A DNA stretch of 57,341 bases from Gammaproteobacteria bacterium (GTDB lineage Bacteria; Pseudomonadota; Gammaproteobacteria; SZUA-152), in assembly GCA_011051685.1 (NCBI GenBank), contig DRKQ01000158.1, forward strand, positions 1 to 57,341, given 5' to 3'. The translations under genes and the position numbers were made by a program. Position 1 is the stretch's first letter. Each line of letters starts with the position of its first letter. Below are positions 1-8,124 of this stretch, in pieces. The notes below the pieces were generated by a model, which saw only the letters and a list, made by a program, of their open reading frames with translations, made no database searches and had not been told where the DNA came from.

Positions 1-849
1 CACGCCGTTCACCGGGAAGGTGCGGGTGATGTCGGCGGCGTAACACTCGTTTTCCGCACCAGCATCGATCAACAACAGATCACCGTCGCGCAGTTCGGCG
101 TTGTTTTCCGTGTAATGCAGGATGCAGCCATTCTCGCCGCCACCGACGATGGGGGTGTAGGCGTGGTCGAAGTTGTGGCGTTTGAAGTGATACTGAAATT
201 CCGCCTCGATTTCGTATTCCCACTTGCCGGGAGCGCATTGCTGCATGGCACGGATGTGGGCCTGGGCTGAGACCTTGGCCGCGCGGCGCATGGCGCTGAT
301 CTCGGCGCGGCTCTTGTACAGGCGCATGTCGTGCAGCAGGTGGTCGAGGGCCACGAACTCGCCGGGGGTGTGCACCCCGGCGCGGGACTGGGCCTTGAGC
401 CGGTTGACCCATCCGGTGACCCGCTGGTCGAACTGGGTGTCGCAGCCCATGGCATAAAACACCCGCTCGCTGCTCTCCAGCAGGCCGGGGAGGATGTCGT
501 CGATGTCGCTGATGGGAAAGGCATCGTCGGCGCCGTAATGTTCCATCGCGCCTTCCAGCCCGGCGCGGCGGCCGTGCCAGGTTTCCATTTCCGGGTCGCG
601 TTCGCGGCAGAACAGGATCACTTCACCGTGCTGGCGTTTGGGAATCAGCACCAGCACCGCGTCGGGTTCGTTGAAGCCGGTGAGATAGTAGAAGTCGCTG
701 TCCTGGCGATAGGGGTATTCGGCGTCGCGGTTGCGCAGCTTCTGCGGCGCGGCAGGGAGAATGGCCACGCTGGCCTTGCCCATCATCTGCATCAGGCGTT
801 TGCGCCGGCGGGCGAACTCGGCGGGTTTGATGTGCTGGGCGGGCTTCAT
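1..849 (-). CDS. pepP: Xaa-Pro aminopeptidase PepP, C-terminus beyond window
   Basis: Cytoplasmic metallopeptidase that removes an N-terminal residue preceding proline. The window holds the first 283 codons, and the reading frame is open to base 1, so the C-terminal third lies outside. The N-terminal aminopeptidase-P domain is seen first (ARRRKRLMQMM, then YLTGFNEPDAVL). The start of the pita-bread catalytic domain follows, with GGGENGCILHYTEN and the first two metal-ligand aspartates in LLLIDAGAE and AADITRTFPVNG. The remaining ligands would be in the missing part. The ATG at 849 is the natural start. The gene lies upstream of ygfB on the same strand in reading order, the usual gammaproteobacterial arrangement. 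Identification is firm. Confidence 0.93.
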   Translation of the reverse strand, partial: MKPAQHIKPAEFARRRKRLMQMMGKASVAILPAAPQKLRNRDAEYPYRQDSDFYYLTGFNEPDAVLVLIPKRQHGEVILFCRERDPEMETWHGRRAGLEGAMEHYGADDAFPISDIDDILPGLLESSERVFYAMGCDTQFDQRVTGWVNRLKAQSRAGVHTPGEFVALDHLLHDMRLYKSRAEISAMRRAAKVSAQAHIRAMQQCAPGKWEYEIEAEFQYHFKRHNFDHAYTPIVGGGENGCILHYTENNAELRDGDLLLIDAGAENECYAADITRTFPVNGV

Positions 850-885
850 GCGGGGATTGTAGCGTTTATGGGCCTGGCGGCCCAA

Positions 886-1000
886 TTTCTAGTTTCTAGT
901 TTCTAGTTTCTAGTGGCTAGGGGCTAGGGGCCAGGAACAGACACGAAAGGTGTGACGGCCCTTTCCTCGATACTCGCCCCTAGAAACTCGATACTGCTTT
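886..1000. repeat. CTAG-rich heptamer repeat and inverted CTCGCCCCTAGAAAC element
   Basis: Four exact TTTCTAG heptamers (886-913) run into TGGCTAG and GGGCTAG (914-927). They are followed about 45 bases later by ACTCGCCCCTAGAAACTCGA, which is roughly the inverse of the first part. Related sequence recurs at 29121-29262 and 32650-32730. It fills the pepP-ygfB intergenic gap. Confidence 0.75.
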
Positions 1001-1001
1001 A

Positions 1002-1586
1002 TCAGTGCAGCGTGGCGTCGGTATCCACCGTAATAGGCGCCGCCTGGGTCGGCTGCAGTTCCTCGTTGATGAGCAACACGCCTACCCGCAGGTACTCCAC
1101 CAGTTCGGCGTAGGCGTTTTCGTCCTCCTCGCTGCCTTCGAGGTCGTAGGAGCTGCCGGCACGGCTGATCTCCAGCATGTCATTGGCGATCTCCCGCGCA
1201 TCCTCGGGCAACGGGGCGAAGTCCTTGACACCGCCGAGGCTGAGGCCCAGCAGAAAGCCCTGGCACCAGTCCCCCAGGGCGTGCACCCGGATGTCCAGGC
1301 CGGCATCGTCGTCGGGCAGCAGCATCTCGAAATCACAGGTGGGGTCGTTGAGCTGCCGGCGGGTGGCCTCGTGGACCTGCTGGAACACCTCGCGGGCCTC
1401 GGCGGCCAGCAGGTCGTCGCTGGGCAGGTTGGGCCACAGGGCCTGCTGCCAGACATCGGCCCCGGCGCCGGTATGGGCGCAGAGCAGGCCGGCGAGGGTG
1501 CCATGGACCTCGCTGGGGGTGACCTCGGTGTCCAGCCTGGTGAGGGCGTTGGTGAGGGTATGGTAGTCGGGCATGGTCTGGGGCAT
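1002..1586 (-). CDS. ygfB: YgfB/UPF0149 (YecA-like) family protein
   Basis: Small acidic, mostly helical protein of 194 aa in the UPF0149/YecA-YgfB family, whose biochemical role is not well defined. Family hallmarks are the N-terminal SEVHGTLAGLLCAH segment and the central DWCQGFLLGL motif, followed by an acidic stretch (GSEEDENAYAELVEYLRVG). The length matches the family. ATG 1586 is taken as start; ATG 1574 (MPDYHTL) is an equally possible alternative because neither has a strong ribosome binding site. It is divergent from the zapB-like/zapA genes and is followed on its own strand by pepP, a conserved neighbourhood. Confidence 0.9.
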   Translation of the reverse strand: MPQTMPDYHTLTNALTRLDTEVTPSEVHGTLAGLLCAHTGAGADVWQQALWPNLPSDDLLAAEAREVFQQVHEATRRQLNDPTCDFEMLLPDDDAGLDIRVHALGDWCQGFLLGLSLGGVKDFAPLPEDAREIANDMLEISRAGSSYDLEGSEEDENAYAELVEYLRVGVLLINEELQPTQAAPITVDTDATLH

Positions 1587-1721
1587 GGCGGCGCCTGTGC
1601 TGAGGGCATGTGGGCGGCCGATTCTACCACCGGCGGGCGCCTACCGACAGTCGTTGACCGTTTTTGAGCCCCGCTCTATAGTGCGCTGAACGAACGCAAA
1701 ACTGCCACGCAGGGTCGATGT

Positions 1722-1931
1722 ATGTCAGATACCGAAATGAGCAAACTGGAGCGGCGCATCGATGAATTGATTGCGCTCACCGATCAGTTGAGTACCGAAA
1801 ACAGTCTCATGCGTGAACGCCAAAACCTGTTGGTGGAGGAGCGTGCCCGGCTCATCGAAAAGGCCGAACTGGCGCGCTCCCGGGTGGAGTCCATGCTGGT
1901 GCGCCTCAAGGCCATGGAGTCCGAGGCATGA
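1722..1931 (+). CDS. ZapB-like coiled-coil protein (TIGR02449 type)
   Basis: A 69-residue, almost entirely coiled-coil protein with leucine heptads throughout (KLERRIDELIALTDQLSTEN). It matches the small TIGR02449/ZapB-like proteins encoded just before zapA in gammaproteobacteria. The inferred role is divisome-associated scaffolding together with ZapA. Its stop overlaps the zapA start by four bases (ATGA), so translation is probably coupled. It has no membrane segment or signal peptide. Confidence 0.82.
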   Translation: MSDTEMSKLERRIDELIALTDQLSTENSLMRERQNLLVEERARLIEKAELARSRVESMLVRLKAMESEA

Positions 1932-2263
1932 ATGCCAAGGCCGCCAAAGCCAAGTCAGAGGACATCAAGGCCATCAGCATCCGTGTGCTGGACAAGGAAT
2001 ACCAGGTGGCCTGCCCGGCGGACGAGGAGCCGGCGCTATTGGAGTCCGCCCGCCTGCTGGACGAAAAGATGCGTGAGATCCGCGACACGCGCAAGATGAT
2101 CGGCGCAGACCGCATCGCTGTCATGGCGGCGCTGAACCTGGCCCACGACCTGATCCAGGCGCAGACCGACAGCGCTGGCGGCCCGAGCTTCGAATCCAAG
2201 CTGCGCAGCCTGCAGAGCAAGGTGGAGGCCGCCATTACCCGCGGCCGGCAGTTGGAGTTATAA
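1928..2263 (+). CDS. zapA: Cell division protein ZapA
   Basis: ZapA bundles FtsZ protofilaments at the Z-ring. The 111-aa product has the family form: an N-terminal beta region (ISIRVLDKEYQVACPADEEPALLESARLLDEKMREIR) and then a C-terminal coiled coil after DRIAVMAALNLAHDLI. The length is close to the E. coli protein (109 aa). It is coupled to the upstream ZapB-like gene. Its stop codon (2261-2263) is embedded in a perfect TATAAT box that probably drives the downstream 6S RNA. Confidence 0.93.
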   Translation: MNAKAAKAKSEDIKAISIRVLDKEYQVACPADEEPALLESARLLDEKMREIRDTRKMIGADRIAVMAALNLAHDLIQAQTDSAGGPSFESKLRSLQSKVEAAITRGRQLEL

Positions 2264-2264
2264 T
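2235..2264 (+). promoter_or_regulatory. Probable sigma-70 promoter for 6S RNA
   Basis: A perfect -10 hexamer TATAAT lies at 2259-2264, overlapping the zapA stop codon. A weak -35-like TTACCC lies at 2235-2240 with an 18-base spacer. Initiation would fall near 2271, just ahead of the 6S RNA fold. Confidence 0.55.
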
Positions 2265-2271
2265 TTGCTCA

Positions 2272-2476
2272 ATGTTTTCAAGAATGGCGCCGCCTGCGGT
2301 GTTCGACACTGTATCGGAATTTTCTTGGCCTATGCTTAACCCTGTTGGGGACATTACATCGGTGTTGTGTGCACGTCCGCGCCGCGGAAAGCCTGATACG
2401 CCGATTGTTGTGCCCACTTTATCGCTCCGGTCCCAAGAGCGACGATGCAACCGGCACGTGTGGGTGGCGCCTCTTA
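2272..2476 (+). ncRNA. ssrS: 6S RNA (RNA polymerase regulator)
   Basis: 6S RNA mimics an open promoter and sequesters the sigma-70 holoenzyme. The evidence is position (between zapA and ygfA, the classic gammaproteobacterial site) and fold. GGCGCC at 2286-2291 pairs with GGCGCC at 2466-2471, and pairing extends inward through GCCTGCGG with GGCACGTGTGGGT, closing a stem around a roughly 185-nt body like the E. coli molecule. An outer AAGA/TCTT pairing may lengthen it. Exact ends are approximate. No open reading frame here is convincing; the one reading through it is the spurious extension of ygfA. Confidence 0.85.
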
Positions 2477-2500
2477 TTTCTTTTCTCCCGAGTTGTTTGC

Positions 2501-3091
2501 GTGGTTGAGCGCAAGGCCCTGCGCCAGCAGCTGCGCGCTGCGCGCCGCGCCCTGGATGCCCATGAGCACGCCCGGCGCAGTGCGGACATTTGCCGGCAAC
2601 TGGTCAATCATCACCGCTTTCGTGCCGCGCAACACATCGCGTGTTACCTGCCCAATGATGGCGAGGTGGATCTGCTGGCATTGATGGATGCCACCTGGGC
2701 CATGGGCAAGACCCTGTACCTGCCAGTGCTCAGCCACATTCACCACAACCGTCTATATTTTCTACCTTACGCGCCAGGTGAGTTGCTCATGACTAACCGG
2801 TTTGGTATTCCGGAGCCAGTATTACGTTCACGCCGGACGCCGGTTGTGGCAAAACTGGATTTGGTGCTCGCGCCCCTGGTGGGCTTTGATGCCCAGGGCA
2901 ACCGGCTGGGCATGGGTGGCGGGTTTTATGACCGCACCTTCGCCTATTTGCGCCGCCGCCACCACTGGCGCAAACCCCATCTGCTGGGGGTGGCCTTTGA
3001 GTTGCAGTACTGTGTCTCCGGCCTGGCCAGTGAGCCGTGGGATGTGCCCCTGGAGGGGGTGGTGACAGAGGCCGGCGTGCGGATGTTTTAA
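2501..3091 (+). CDS. ygfA: 5-formyltetrahydrofolate cyclo-ligase
   Basis: Converts 5-formyl-THF to 5,10-methenyl-THF using ATP. The C-terminal signature NRLGMGGGFYDRTF with the preceding LDLVLAPLVGFD is diagnostic, and the N-terminal RKALRQQLRAARRAL basic helix is typical. GTG at 2501 is chosen as start (196 aa, close to the E. coli 182). The in-frame ATG at 2345 would run through the 6S RNA and give an implausible N-terminus. It is probably co-transcribed with 6S RNA, as in E. coli, and ends at a strong terminator. Confidence 0.9.
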   Translation: MVERKALRQQLRAARRALDAHEHARRSADICRQLVNHHRFRAAQHIACYLPNDGEVDLLALMDATWAMGKTLYLPVLSHIHHNRLYFLPYAPGELLMTNRFGIPEPVLRSRRTPVVAKLDLVLAPLVGFDAQGNRLGMGGGFYDRTFAYLRRRHHWRKPHLLGVAFELQYCVSGLASEPWDVPLEGVVTEAGVRMF

Positions 3092-3122
3092 GGGCCCCTG
3101 TGGACGGGTGCAAAACGGGTGC

Positions 3123-3157
3123 AAAAAAGGCGATGTGTGTGCCGCACATCGCCTTTT
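3123..3157 (+). terminator. Rho-independent terminator after ygfA
   Basis: A 13-bp stem (3125-3137 with 3145-3157) built on AAAAGGCGATGTG, with a 7-base loop and a terminal T run. The A run on the left arm makes it potentially bidirectional. Confidence 0.85.
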
Positions 3158-3182
3158 ATTGATCGTCTCAAAATAATTGTTA

Positions 3183-3437
3183 TTGCACTGCTGTCCCACT
3201 AACCTCCATTTTGTTTTGATGGGGTTGGTGAAGTCATTGGGGAGCAGAGAGATTGGCGAAATCTAAGACATGAATATTGCTGCTCTTTATTCCGTCATCC
3301 CGGCGAGGGCCGGGATCCAGTAACTCATTGACACCACTGGATTCCGGCTTCGGCAACTGCTCCTGCGTTGCTCTACCTCCTGCATCCATGCAGTCGTTCG
3401 CCGGAATGACGAATCTCAAGTTAATGGGACAGCAGTG
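3183..3437. mobile_element. Putative 255-bp MITE with 17-bp terminal inverted repeats
   Basis: The ends CACTGCTGTCCCACTAA (3186-3202) and TTAATGGGACAGCAGTG (3421-3437) are inverted repeats with one mismatch. TTGTTA directly flanks both sides (3177-3182 and 3438-3443), a likely 6-bp target duplication. It has no coding capacity. It splits a copy of the hairpin repeat family whose uninterrupted form is at 41159-41244, and it contains a CCGTCATCCCGG repeat. Confidence 0.65.
3292..3411. repeat. CCGTCATTCCGG-type palindromic repeat, copy 1
   Basis: CCGTCATCCCGGCGAGGGCC and GGATCCAG, then CTGGATTCCGG and finally TTCGCCGGAATGACG. The outer and inner arms form an imperfect inverted repeat. The middle is longer than in other copies (26262, 35990, 45221). 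Confidence 0.8.
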
Positions 3438-3461
3438 TTGTTACAGGGTTATTTCCTCCGT

Positions 3462-3510
3462 GTGGGAGCGCCTTTCCAGGCGCGAATCCCGCCTGGAAAG
3501 GCGCTCCCAC
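3462..3510. repeat. GTGGGAGCGCC hairpin repeat, copy 1
   Basis: A near-perfect long hairpin: GTGGGAGCGCCTTTCCAGGC pairs with GCCTGGAAAGGCGCTCCCAC around a short CGAAT-containing loop. Other copies are at 41196-41244, 44342-44390 and 51304-51331. The 30 bases after the hairpin are also shared with the 51304 copy. Confidence 0.85.
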
Positions 3511-3599
3511 AGCATTTGGCATGGTATAAGTGCGCCATGGGATTAGGGCCTGTTAAAGCAAACTTGAGACCCTCAGAAATTTCCGGATCCTGCCCCCAC

Positions 3600-5249
3600 T
3601 CAGCGGATGGGGTCAAAGGCCGTGAGGCTCATCATGTGTGCATCGGTGCCCAGGTCGTTGTTGGGGAACAGGCTGCGATAGACGTTGCGGTAATCGGTGC
3701 CATGCAAGGCCAGGTAATTGAGCACCACGGTGTCCACCAGCAGGTTGACGTTGTTGGCGGCTACGGAGGAAGCGGTTTCCACTGAGCCGTCGGCGCGGAA
3801 CCAGCCGAGCTGCTGATGACGTTCCGGGCCCAGGGTGTCGCCGCTGAACAGTGTGGCTTGTCCGCCATTTTCCGTGGGGTTGTAGACTAGGAAAAAGGCG
3901 CCGGCGGTGGAAGAGTTGTCGCCGGTCCACACACCCTTGCCGCGGCCATCTACCGAGCCGTCGGTGGAGCCATTGCTGGCAACGGAACCGTCGCTGAAGA
4001 CATAAAGCATCAGGGGCATGCGCATGCGTGCGGCATATTCCAGGCAGGCGCCCATGCAGCGTCCGGCGCGCAGGTCGCGGCGTTCGCCGGTGGAACGGTC
4101 GCCGGTGTGGTAGTCGAAGCCCCCCATGGTGATGGTGCCGGCTCCGGCGTGACCATCGATGACCATTTTCATCACGGCGGCGGTTTTGCGGAATTCCCCT
4201 TCGTTGTCGAATTCATTCTGGTCGAAGATGGCATTGCCGCTGTTAGTGGGATCTACAATATTGCTGTCCGTGGCGGGATCCACGTCCACACCTACGAAGC
4301 GGTCGGCGATGTCCGCCGCATTGAGATAACCACAGTTCACCAGGTCTTTCACGACGGTGGCGGCATTGATATTCGCGACTTTCTTGTCGCTGAGGCGGGC
4401 GATGGATTCCATTACCGCCTTGGCGTCGGTTTCAGTCAACACGGCGGTGAGATCTCCGGTGTCCACCATGCCGGTAACGTCCGAGGGTCGATCAACCTTA
4501 GTGGGTCGGATGGAGGGGTCGATGCTGTCCGGCGGGGCCATGGAATTGCCGCCGGACTCGGAATTACGCGAGCCGATCAGCGTGACCACGTCACCATCGG
4601 CGCCGGTGGCAGCGATGCGGTACATGGGGTTGTGCGGGTTGTTGCCGGTGTCATTGTCGGAACGGGCGGGAATCACGGCGCCGTTCACGAAGGGCGCGGT
4701 ACCCGTGAGGCTGATTTTTTCCAGGATGCCGCGCAGAAAGCCGCTGTCGGAATGAAAGGGCAGGCCCAGGCGGGTGTCGATCCAGTCATTGTTGGGGCCA
4801 CTCATGGCCGAGGCGGCGGCATCCACCACGCCGGGCACCATGTCGCCGGGAATGCCCATCTTGCTGTAGCCCGCGGCGCTGATGGGATCGTTGAGATAGC
4901 CGCCCTGACCTCCGGCTAGCACGTTGGAGCCGATGATGTTGGAGCCGCCGGCCAGATCAAAACAAATAAAAGGCACCTTGGTGCCAATGGCACCCAGGGA
5001 GCAGCCGGGGAGGCTGTTGGCCAGGGTGCTCAGATCCGATGACAGGGCCGCCTGCGCGGCACGCGGATTAGTGAACAGACTGAATACCGAGCCGCCGAGG
5101 GTGATGCCTGCGCCGGTGAGAAAGCCCTGACGCAGGAAGTCCCGTCGCGTCACCGGGCGCTTGTGATCCTGATGCAGCAGGGGTGCATCGGGTGAGAGCC
5201 CGTGGCGATTCTTCTTCAGGCGTCGCGCGGTGGATGTTTTCTTGGCCAT
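3600..5249 (-). CDS. Tat-exported DUF1501-like protein
   Basis: 549 aa. The N-terminus has a twin-arginine signal (residues about 33-45, TRRDFLRQGFLTG, then a hydrophobic stretch to AAQAA), so export is folded, via Tat. The mature part has FICFDLAGGSNIIGSN and GTITMGGFDYHTGDRSTGERRD followed by MLYVFSDGSVAS. This arrangement resembles DUF1501-type periplasmic proteins related to the sulfatase/phosphatase fold; it is a resemblance only, and function is unknown. A GAGG ribosome site lies about 7 bases before ATG 5249. It is the last gene of a three-gene set after two heme proteins, which suggests joint action in the periplasm or outside the cell. Confidence 0.6.
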   Translation of the reverse strand: MAKKTSTARRLKKNRHGLSPDAPLLHQDHKRPVTRRDFLRQGFLTGAGITLGGSVFSLFTNPRAAQAALSSDLSTLANSLPGCSLGAIGTKVPFICFDLAGGSNIIGSNVLAGGQGGYLNDPISAAGYSKMGIPGDMVPGVVDAAASAMSGPNNDWIDTRLGLPFHSDSGFLRGILEKISLTGTAPFVNGAVIPARSDNDTGNNPHNPMYRIAATGADGDVVTLIGSRNSESGGNSMAPPDSIDPSIRPTKVDRPSDVTGMVDTGDLTAVLTETDAKAVMESIARLSDKKVANINAATVVKDLVNCGYLNAADIADRFVGVDVDPATDSNIVDPTNSGNAIFDQNEFDNEGEFRKTAAVMKMVIDGHAGAGTITMGGFDYHTGDRSTGERRDLRAGRCMGACLEYAARMRMPLMLYVFSDGSVASNGSTDGSVDGRGKGVWTGDNSSTAGAFFLVYNPTENGGQATLFSGDTLGPERHQQLGWFRADGSVETASSVAANNVNLLVDTVVLNYLALHGTDYRNVYRSLFPNNDLGTDAHMMSLTAFDPIR

Positions 5250-5297
5250 GGTCTTGTCCTCAGTACGTCTGTCTGTTGCTGTTGTGTCAGTGTGGGC

Positions 5298-8072
5298 CTA
5301 TTGAATGATCATCGCCGCGCTGCCCAGTACTGCGGTACACAGCGCCTTGACCACCGACGGGGTGCGTGCGGCATCATTGCTGCAACTGGCGTCGGCCTGG
5401 CAGGCATTGTACAGGCGGTCGTACAGATTGCCCGGGTGGCCAGCCGGTGCGGCGGCATCATCGGGGCCCACCAGTTCGGTACGCAGTTCCGTGCGGCTGG
5501 GCATGTTGCTCAGCGAGACACCGCCGATACCCACCATCTTGTCGTAGAGGGCATCCACGATCTGGTTTTTCTCGGTGCTGCCAGCAAAGGCTGTGGCCAC
5601 CGGTGAGTTGAAGGCGAAGCTGCCGAAGAAGTTGTCGCGCAACGTGGTGTCGTCCACCAATGCGTCACAGTAGGCGATGGCCAGTTGGGCCACGGCCATT
5701 TCATGGGCGGCGAGGAAGCCGTTGATATTCTCGTCGGTGGGCAGGGCCTGTTTGATGCCGGTGACGGTGCCGGTGCTTTCGTCGTAATAGGTTTTCAGCA
5801 CCTTGGGGTGGCGCGCCGTGTCGTAGGGATCCACTCCGGTCATGGCTGACATGGAGGCGAGGATCTCCTCAAAGGTGCGCAGACCCACTTCGGGTACAGG
5901 GGTACCATCTACGGCGGTGGTGGTGCAGGTGATGTTGCTGCCGCACACTTCGGGCACACGGGTATTCTGGTTGCCATCGATATCCTCGAAGGTGAGGAAG
6001 AACTCATCGCTCCCCGCGCCCTTTTGCAGTTCGATGATGGTGCCGGTGTTCGACAGCACCTGCTGACCGGTGGCAGTGTCAAACGCGGTACCCCCCAGGG
6101 TGGTGTCGAGGTTGACGTAGGCCTGGCCCACCGAGGGTTCCTTGCCATTGAGTCCGATACGCATGCCCTTGATCACCGTGCCGCTGGGGGTGAAGGCCGG
6201 ATTGAGGCTGAGGAAGGTGGGCTGGGTGAACAGATAGCTGTAGTTGTCGAACTGACTGGCGATGAAGTAAATGAAACACTGGTGCTCGCCGTTGACGATG
6301 CACTCGGGGTTGTTGGCCTGCATTAGCTCGCTGACACTGAACAGCAGGTAGAATTTCTGGCCCACGCCGGCATCGAAATTCTGTTGCACCTGGCTGGGTG
6401 TCATGGCGCGGTTGTGGATGGCCACCAAGCGCAGTTTGCCTTCCCAGGGCTCGCTGAAGTCTGCCTCGTTGCCCATGCTGAAGGCGTAGGTGGGATCCCA
6501 GTTGATCAGGTTGCCCGGGGGGAGCAGGGGATCCACATCGGCATTGCCGGTGGTGGAGACGTCCACACCGTTCACATAGACTTTACGCCCGGTCGTTTGA
6601 TCAAAGGTGACCACCACGTGTTGCTGGGTGGATTGCAGGTCTTCATCCGCATCATCGGTGAGCATGGTGTTGCCGTTGGCGCTGGCCTCGGCGGAGCTGC
6701 GATTCATGAAGGCGTAGCGGTATTCGGCCTGTCCCAGGGTGAAATTGCGCTCATTGGCGCCACCGGAATAGTTGATGATGCGTGCCGGGTCATTGGCATC
6801 GCCTTGAGAGATATTGGCGGGAACCACCCAGGCCTCGATGGAATAGGCGCTGCTGCCAAGGATGGAGGTGAGCAGCTTACGGCTGTCTTGCGTGGTGGCC
6901 TGGGCCTTGGCGCTGCCGGTGAGGAATTCCACACCCCAGCCGCCTACCCAACGATAGTCCGTACCCTCGTTGCCATAGAGCTTGAGATTCAGGGGTACGC
7001 CCACGCCGCTGGTGTCATAAATAGTGGTGCCGGAGCCGGCCTTGAACTCATACAGGGCGATGGTGCTGGAATCGTCCCGGGTGCCGCCGCTGGCGACGAT
7101 GCCGTCCAGCAGGGTCAGTGCCTTGCTGACCTTCCAGCTGGCGTCCACCGCGGTGGTGGTGATGGTGCCGGCAAAGGCCTCGATGGCCTGCTGCATGAGA
7201 ATGGCACAGTTCTTACGGCCCTCGGTAACGGCCTGTTGCAGGGTGCTGCTGAGATCCCAGCAGTTGTGGCCCTCGTCCATGCGCGCCACCAGGCGGGAAT
7301 CCCGCGGGGTGTCCAGGCTGATCTTCTGACTGGCGACGATAGCGGCGTAGGAGACATCGCGGTCGGTGTCGGCAAAGAAGGGTGTTTGCGGGACCGAGGC
7401 GGACTCGGTGTGACAATTGACACAATACTGGGTTAACAGGCTGTGCACGCCGTCATAACCGGCGGGGGCGGTGGCGGGAAAGTTCTTGCTTTGCCCCGTA
7501 TCCTTGATGGTGGGTGAGCTGAGGGTTATCACATTGGTCTGGCTGCCCGTGCCGGCGCCGGCCACACCGCCGTTGGCCCAATTGGTGATGTAGGTGGTGG
7601 CGTTGGTGGCCAGGGTGCTGCAGGCACTGGGACTGCCGCAGTTGTGGCCGTTGTTGATCCTGGTGATGATGGCGGAGTTAGCCGGATTGGATTTGTCCAC
7701 CAGATTGCGGCTGATCACCTGGCCGTAGGCGGTGTTGATGTCCGCGGTATCCATGAAATAGGGTTCCTGGCTGCCGGTTTCGGTGTTGTGGCAGTTCTCG
7801 CAATCGGCGGCATCAAGCATCTTGGCCCAGAATTCGGTCTGGAAATTACAGATGTCTTCCACGGTATTGGGATCGGTGCTGACTTCGTTACAGGCCTGGC
7901 CGGTGTAGGCCGCGGCGCTGGTGCCGCTGCCGCCGCCAGTCACGGAAGGCGCCTGGGGGACGCTGTCACAGGCCGAGAGCAACAGGCCACTGAACAGGAG
8001 GGTCAGCGTCCACCCGGCCTGACGGCGGGCATGGTGAATGGCGCGGGGAGTGGTACGGCTTGGATTGTTCAT
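5298..8072 (-). CDS. LamG-domain lipoprotein with two cytochrome c heme motifs
   Basis: 924 aa. A lipoprotein signal ends in LLLSAC (Cys35). Two heme c attachment motifs, CENCH (91-95) and CVNCH (216-220), sit in repeated modules that each also contain a GHNC motif. A LamG/concanavalin-A-like domain spans about 335-575 (IEAWVVPANI, VVVTFDQTTGRKVYVNGVDV). The C-terminal 350 residues are not recognised. ATG 8072 is chosen because GGAG lies 7 bases upstream; ATG 8159 would overlap the preceding gene. Likely anchored to a membrane by lipid, with heme facing the periplasm or surface. It sits between a one-heme protein and a Tat-exported protein, all on one strand. Confidence 0.7.
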   Translation of the reverse strand: MNNPSRTTPRAIHHARRQAGWTLTLLFSGLLLSACDSVPQAPSVTGGGSGTSAAAYTGQACNEVSTDPNTVEDICNFQTEFWAKMLDAADCENCHNTETGSQEPYFMDTADINTAYGQVISRNLVDKSNPANSAIITRINNGHNCGSPSACSTLATNATTYITNWANGGVAGAGTGSQTNVITLSSPTIKDTGQSKNFPATAPAGYDGVHSLLTQYCVNCHTESASVPQTPFFADTDRDVSYAAIVASQKISLDTPRDSRLVARMDEGHNCWDLSSTLQQAVTEGRKNCAILMQQAIEAFAGTITTTAVDASWKVSKALTLLDGIVASGGTRDDSSTIALYEFKAGSGTTIYDTSGVGVPLNLKLYGNEGTDYRWVGGWGVEFLTGSAKAQATTQDSRKLLTSILGSSAYSIEAWVVPANISQGDANDPARIINYSGGANERNFTLGQAEYRYAFMNRSSAEASANGNTMLTDDADEDLQSTQQHVVVTFDQTTGRKVYVNGVDVSTTGNADVDPLLPPGNLINWDPTYAFSMGNEADFSEPWEGKLRLVAIHNRAMTPSQVQQNFDAGVGQKFYLLFSVSELMQANNPECIVNGEHQCFIYFIASQFDNYSYLFTQPTFLSLNPAFTPSGTVIKGMRIGLNGKEPSVGQAYVNLDTTLGGTAFDTATGQQVLSNTGTIIELQKGAGSDEFFLTFEDIDGNQNTRVPEVCGSNITCTTTAVDGTPVPEVGLRTFEEILASMSAMTGVDPYDTARHPKVLKTYYDESTGTVTGIKQALPTDENINGFLAAHEMAVAQLAIAYCDALVDDTTLRDNFFGSFAFNSPVATAFAGSTEKNQIVDALYDKMVGIGGVSLSNMPSRTELRTELVGPDDAAAPAGHPGNLYDRLYNACQADASCSNDAARTPSVVKALCTAVLGSAAMIIQ

Positions 8073-8124
8073 GGTCATGCTCCAGAAAAACCTTTTGTTA
8101 GTCTCGGCCCGGTAATGCCGTGCG

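Noticed and set aside
2345-2500. N-terminal extension of ygfA from ATG 2345
   Set aside because: It translates the 6S RNA and adds about 50 residues absent from the family.
3292-3510. CRISPR-like series of palindromes
   Set aside because: The palindromes belong to different families with no regular spacers and no cas genes.
6384-7436. 350-aa open frame opposite the LamG lipoprotein gene
   Set aside because: Antisense shadow rich in Gly, Ala and Val; the minus-strand protein has clear domains.
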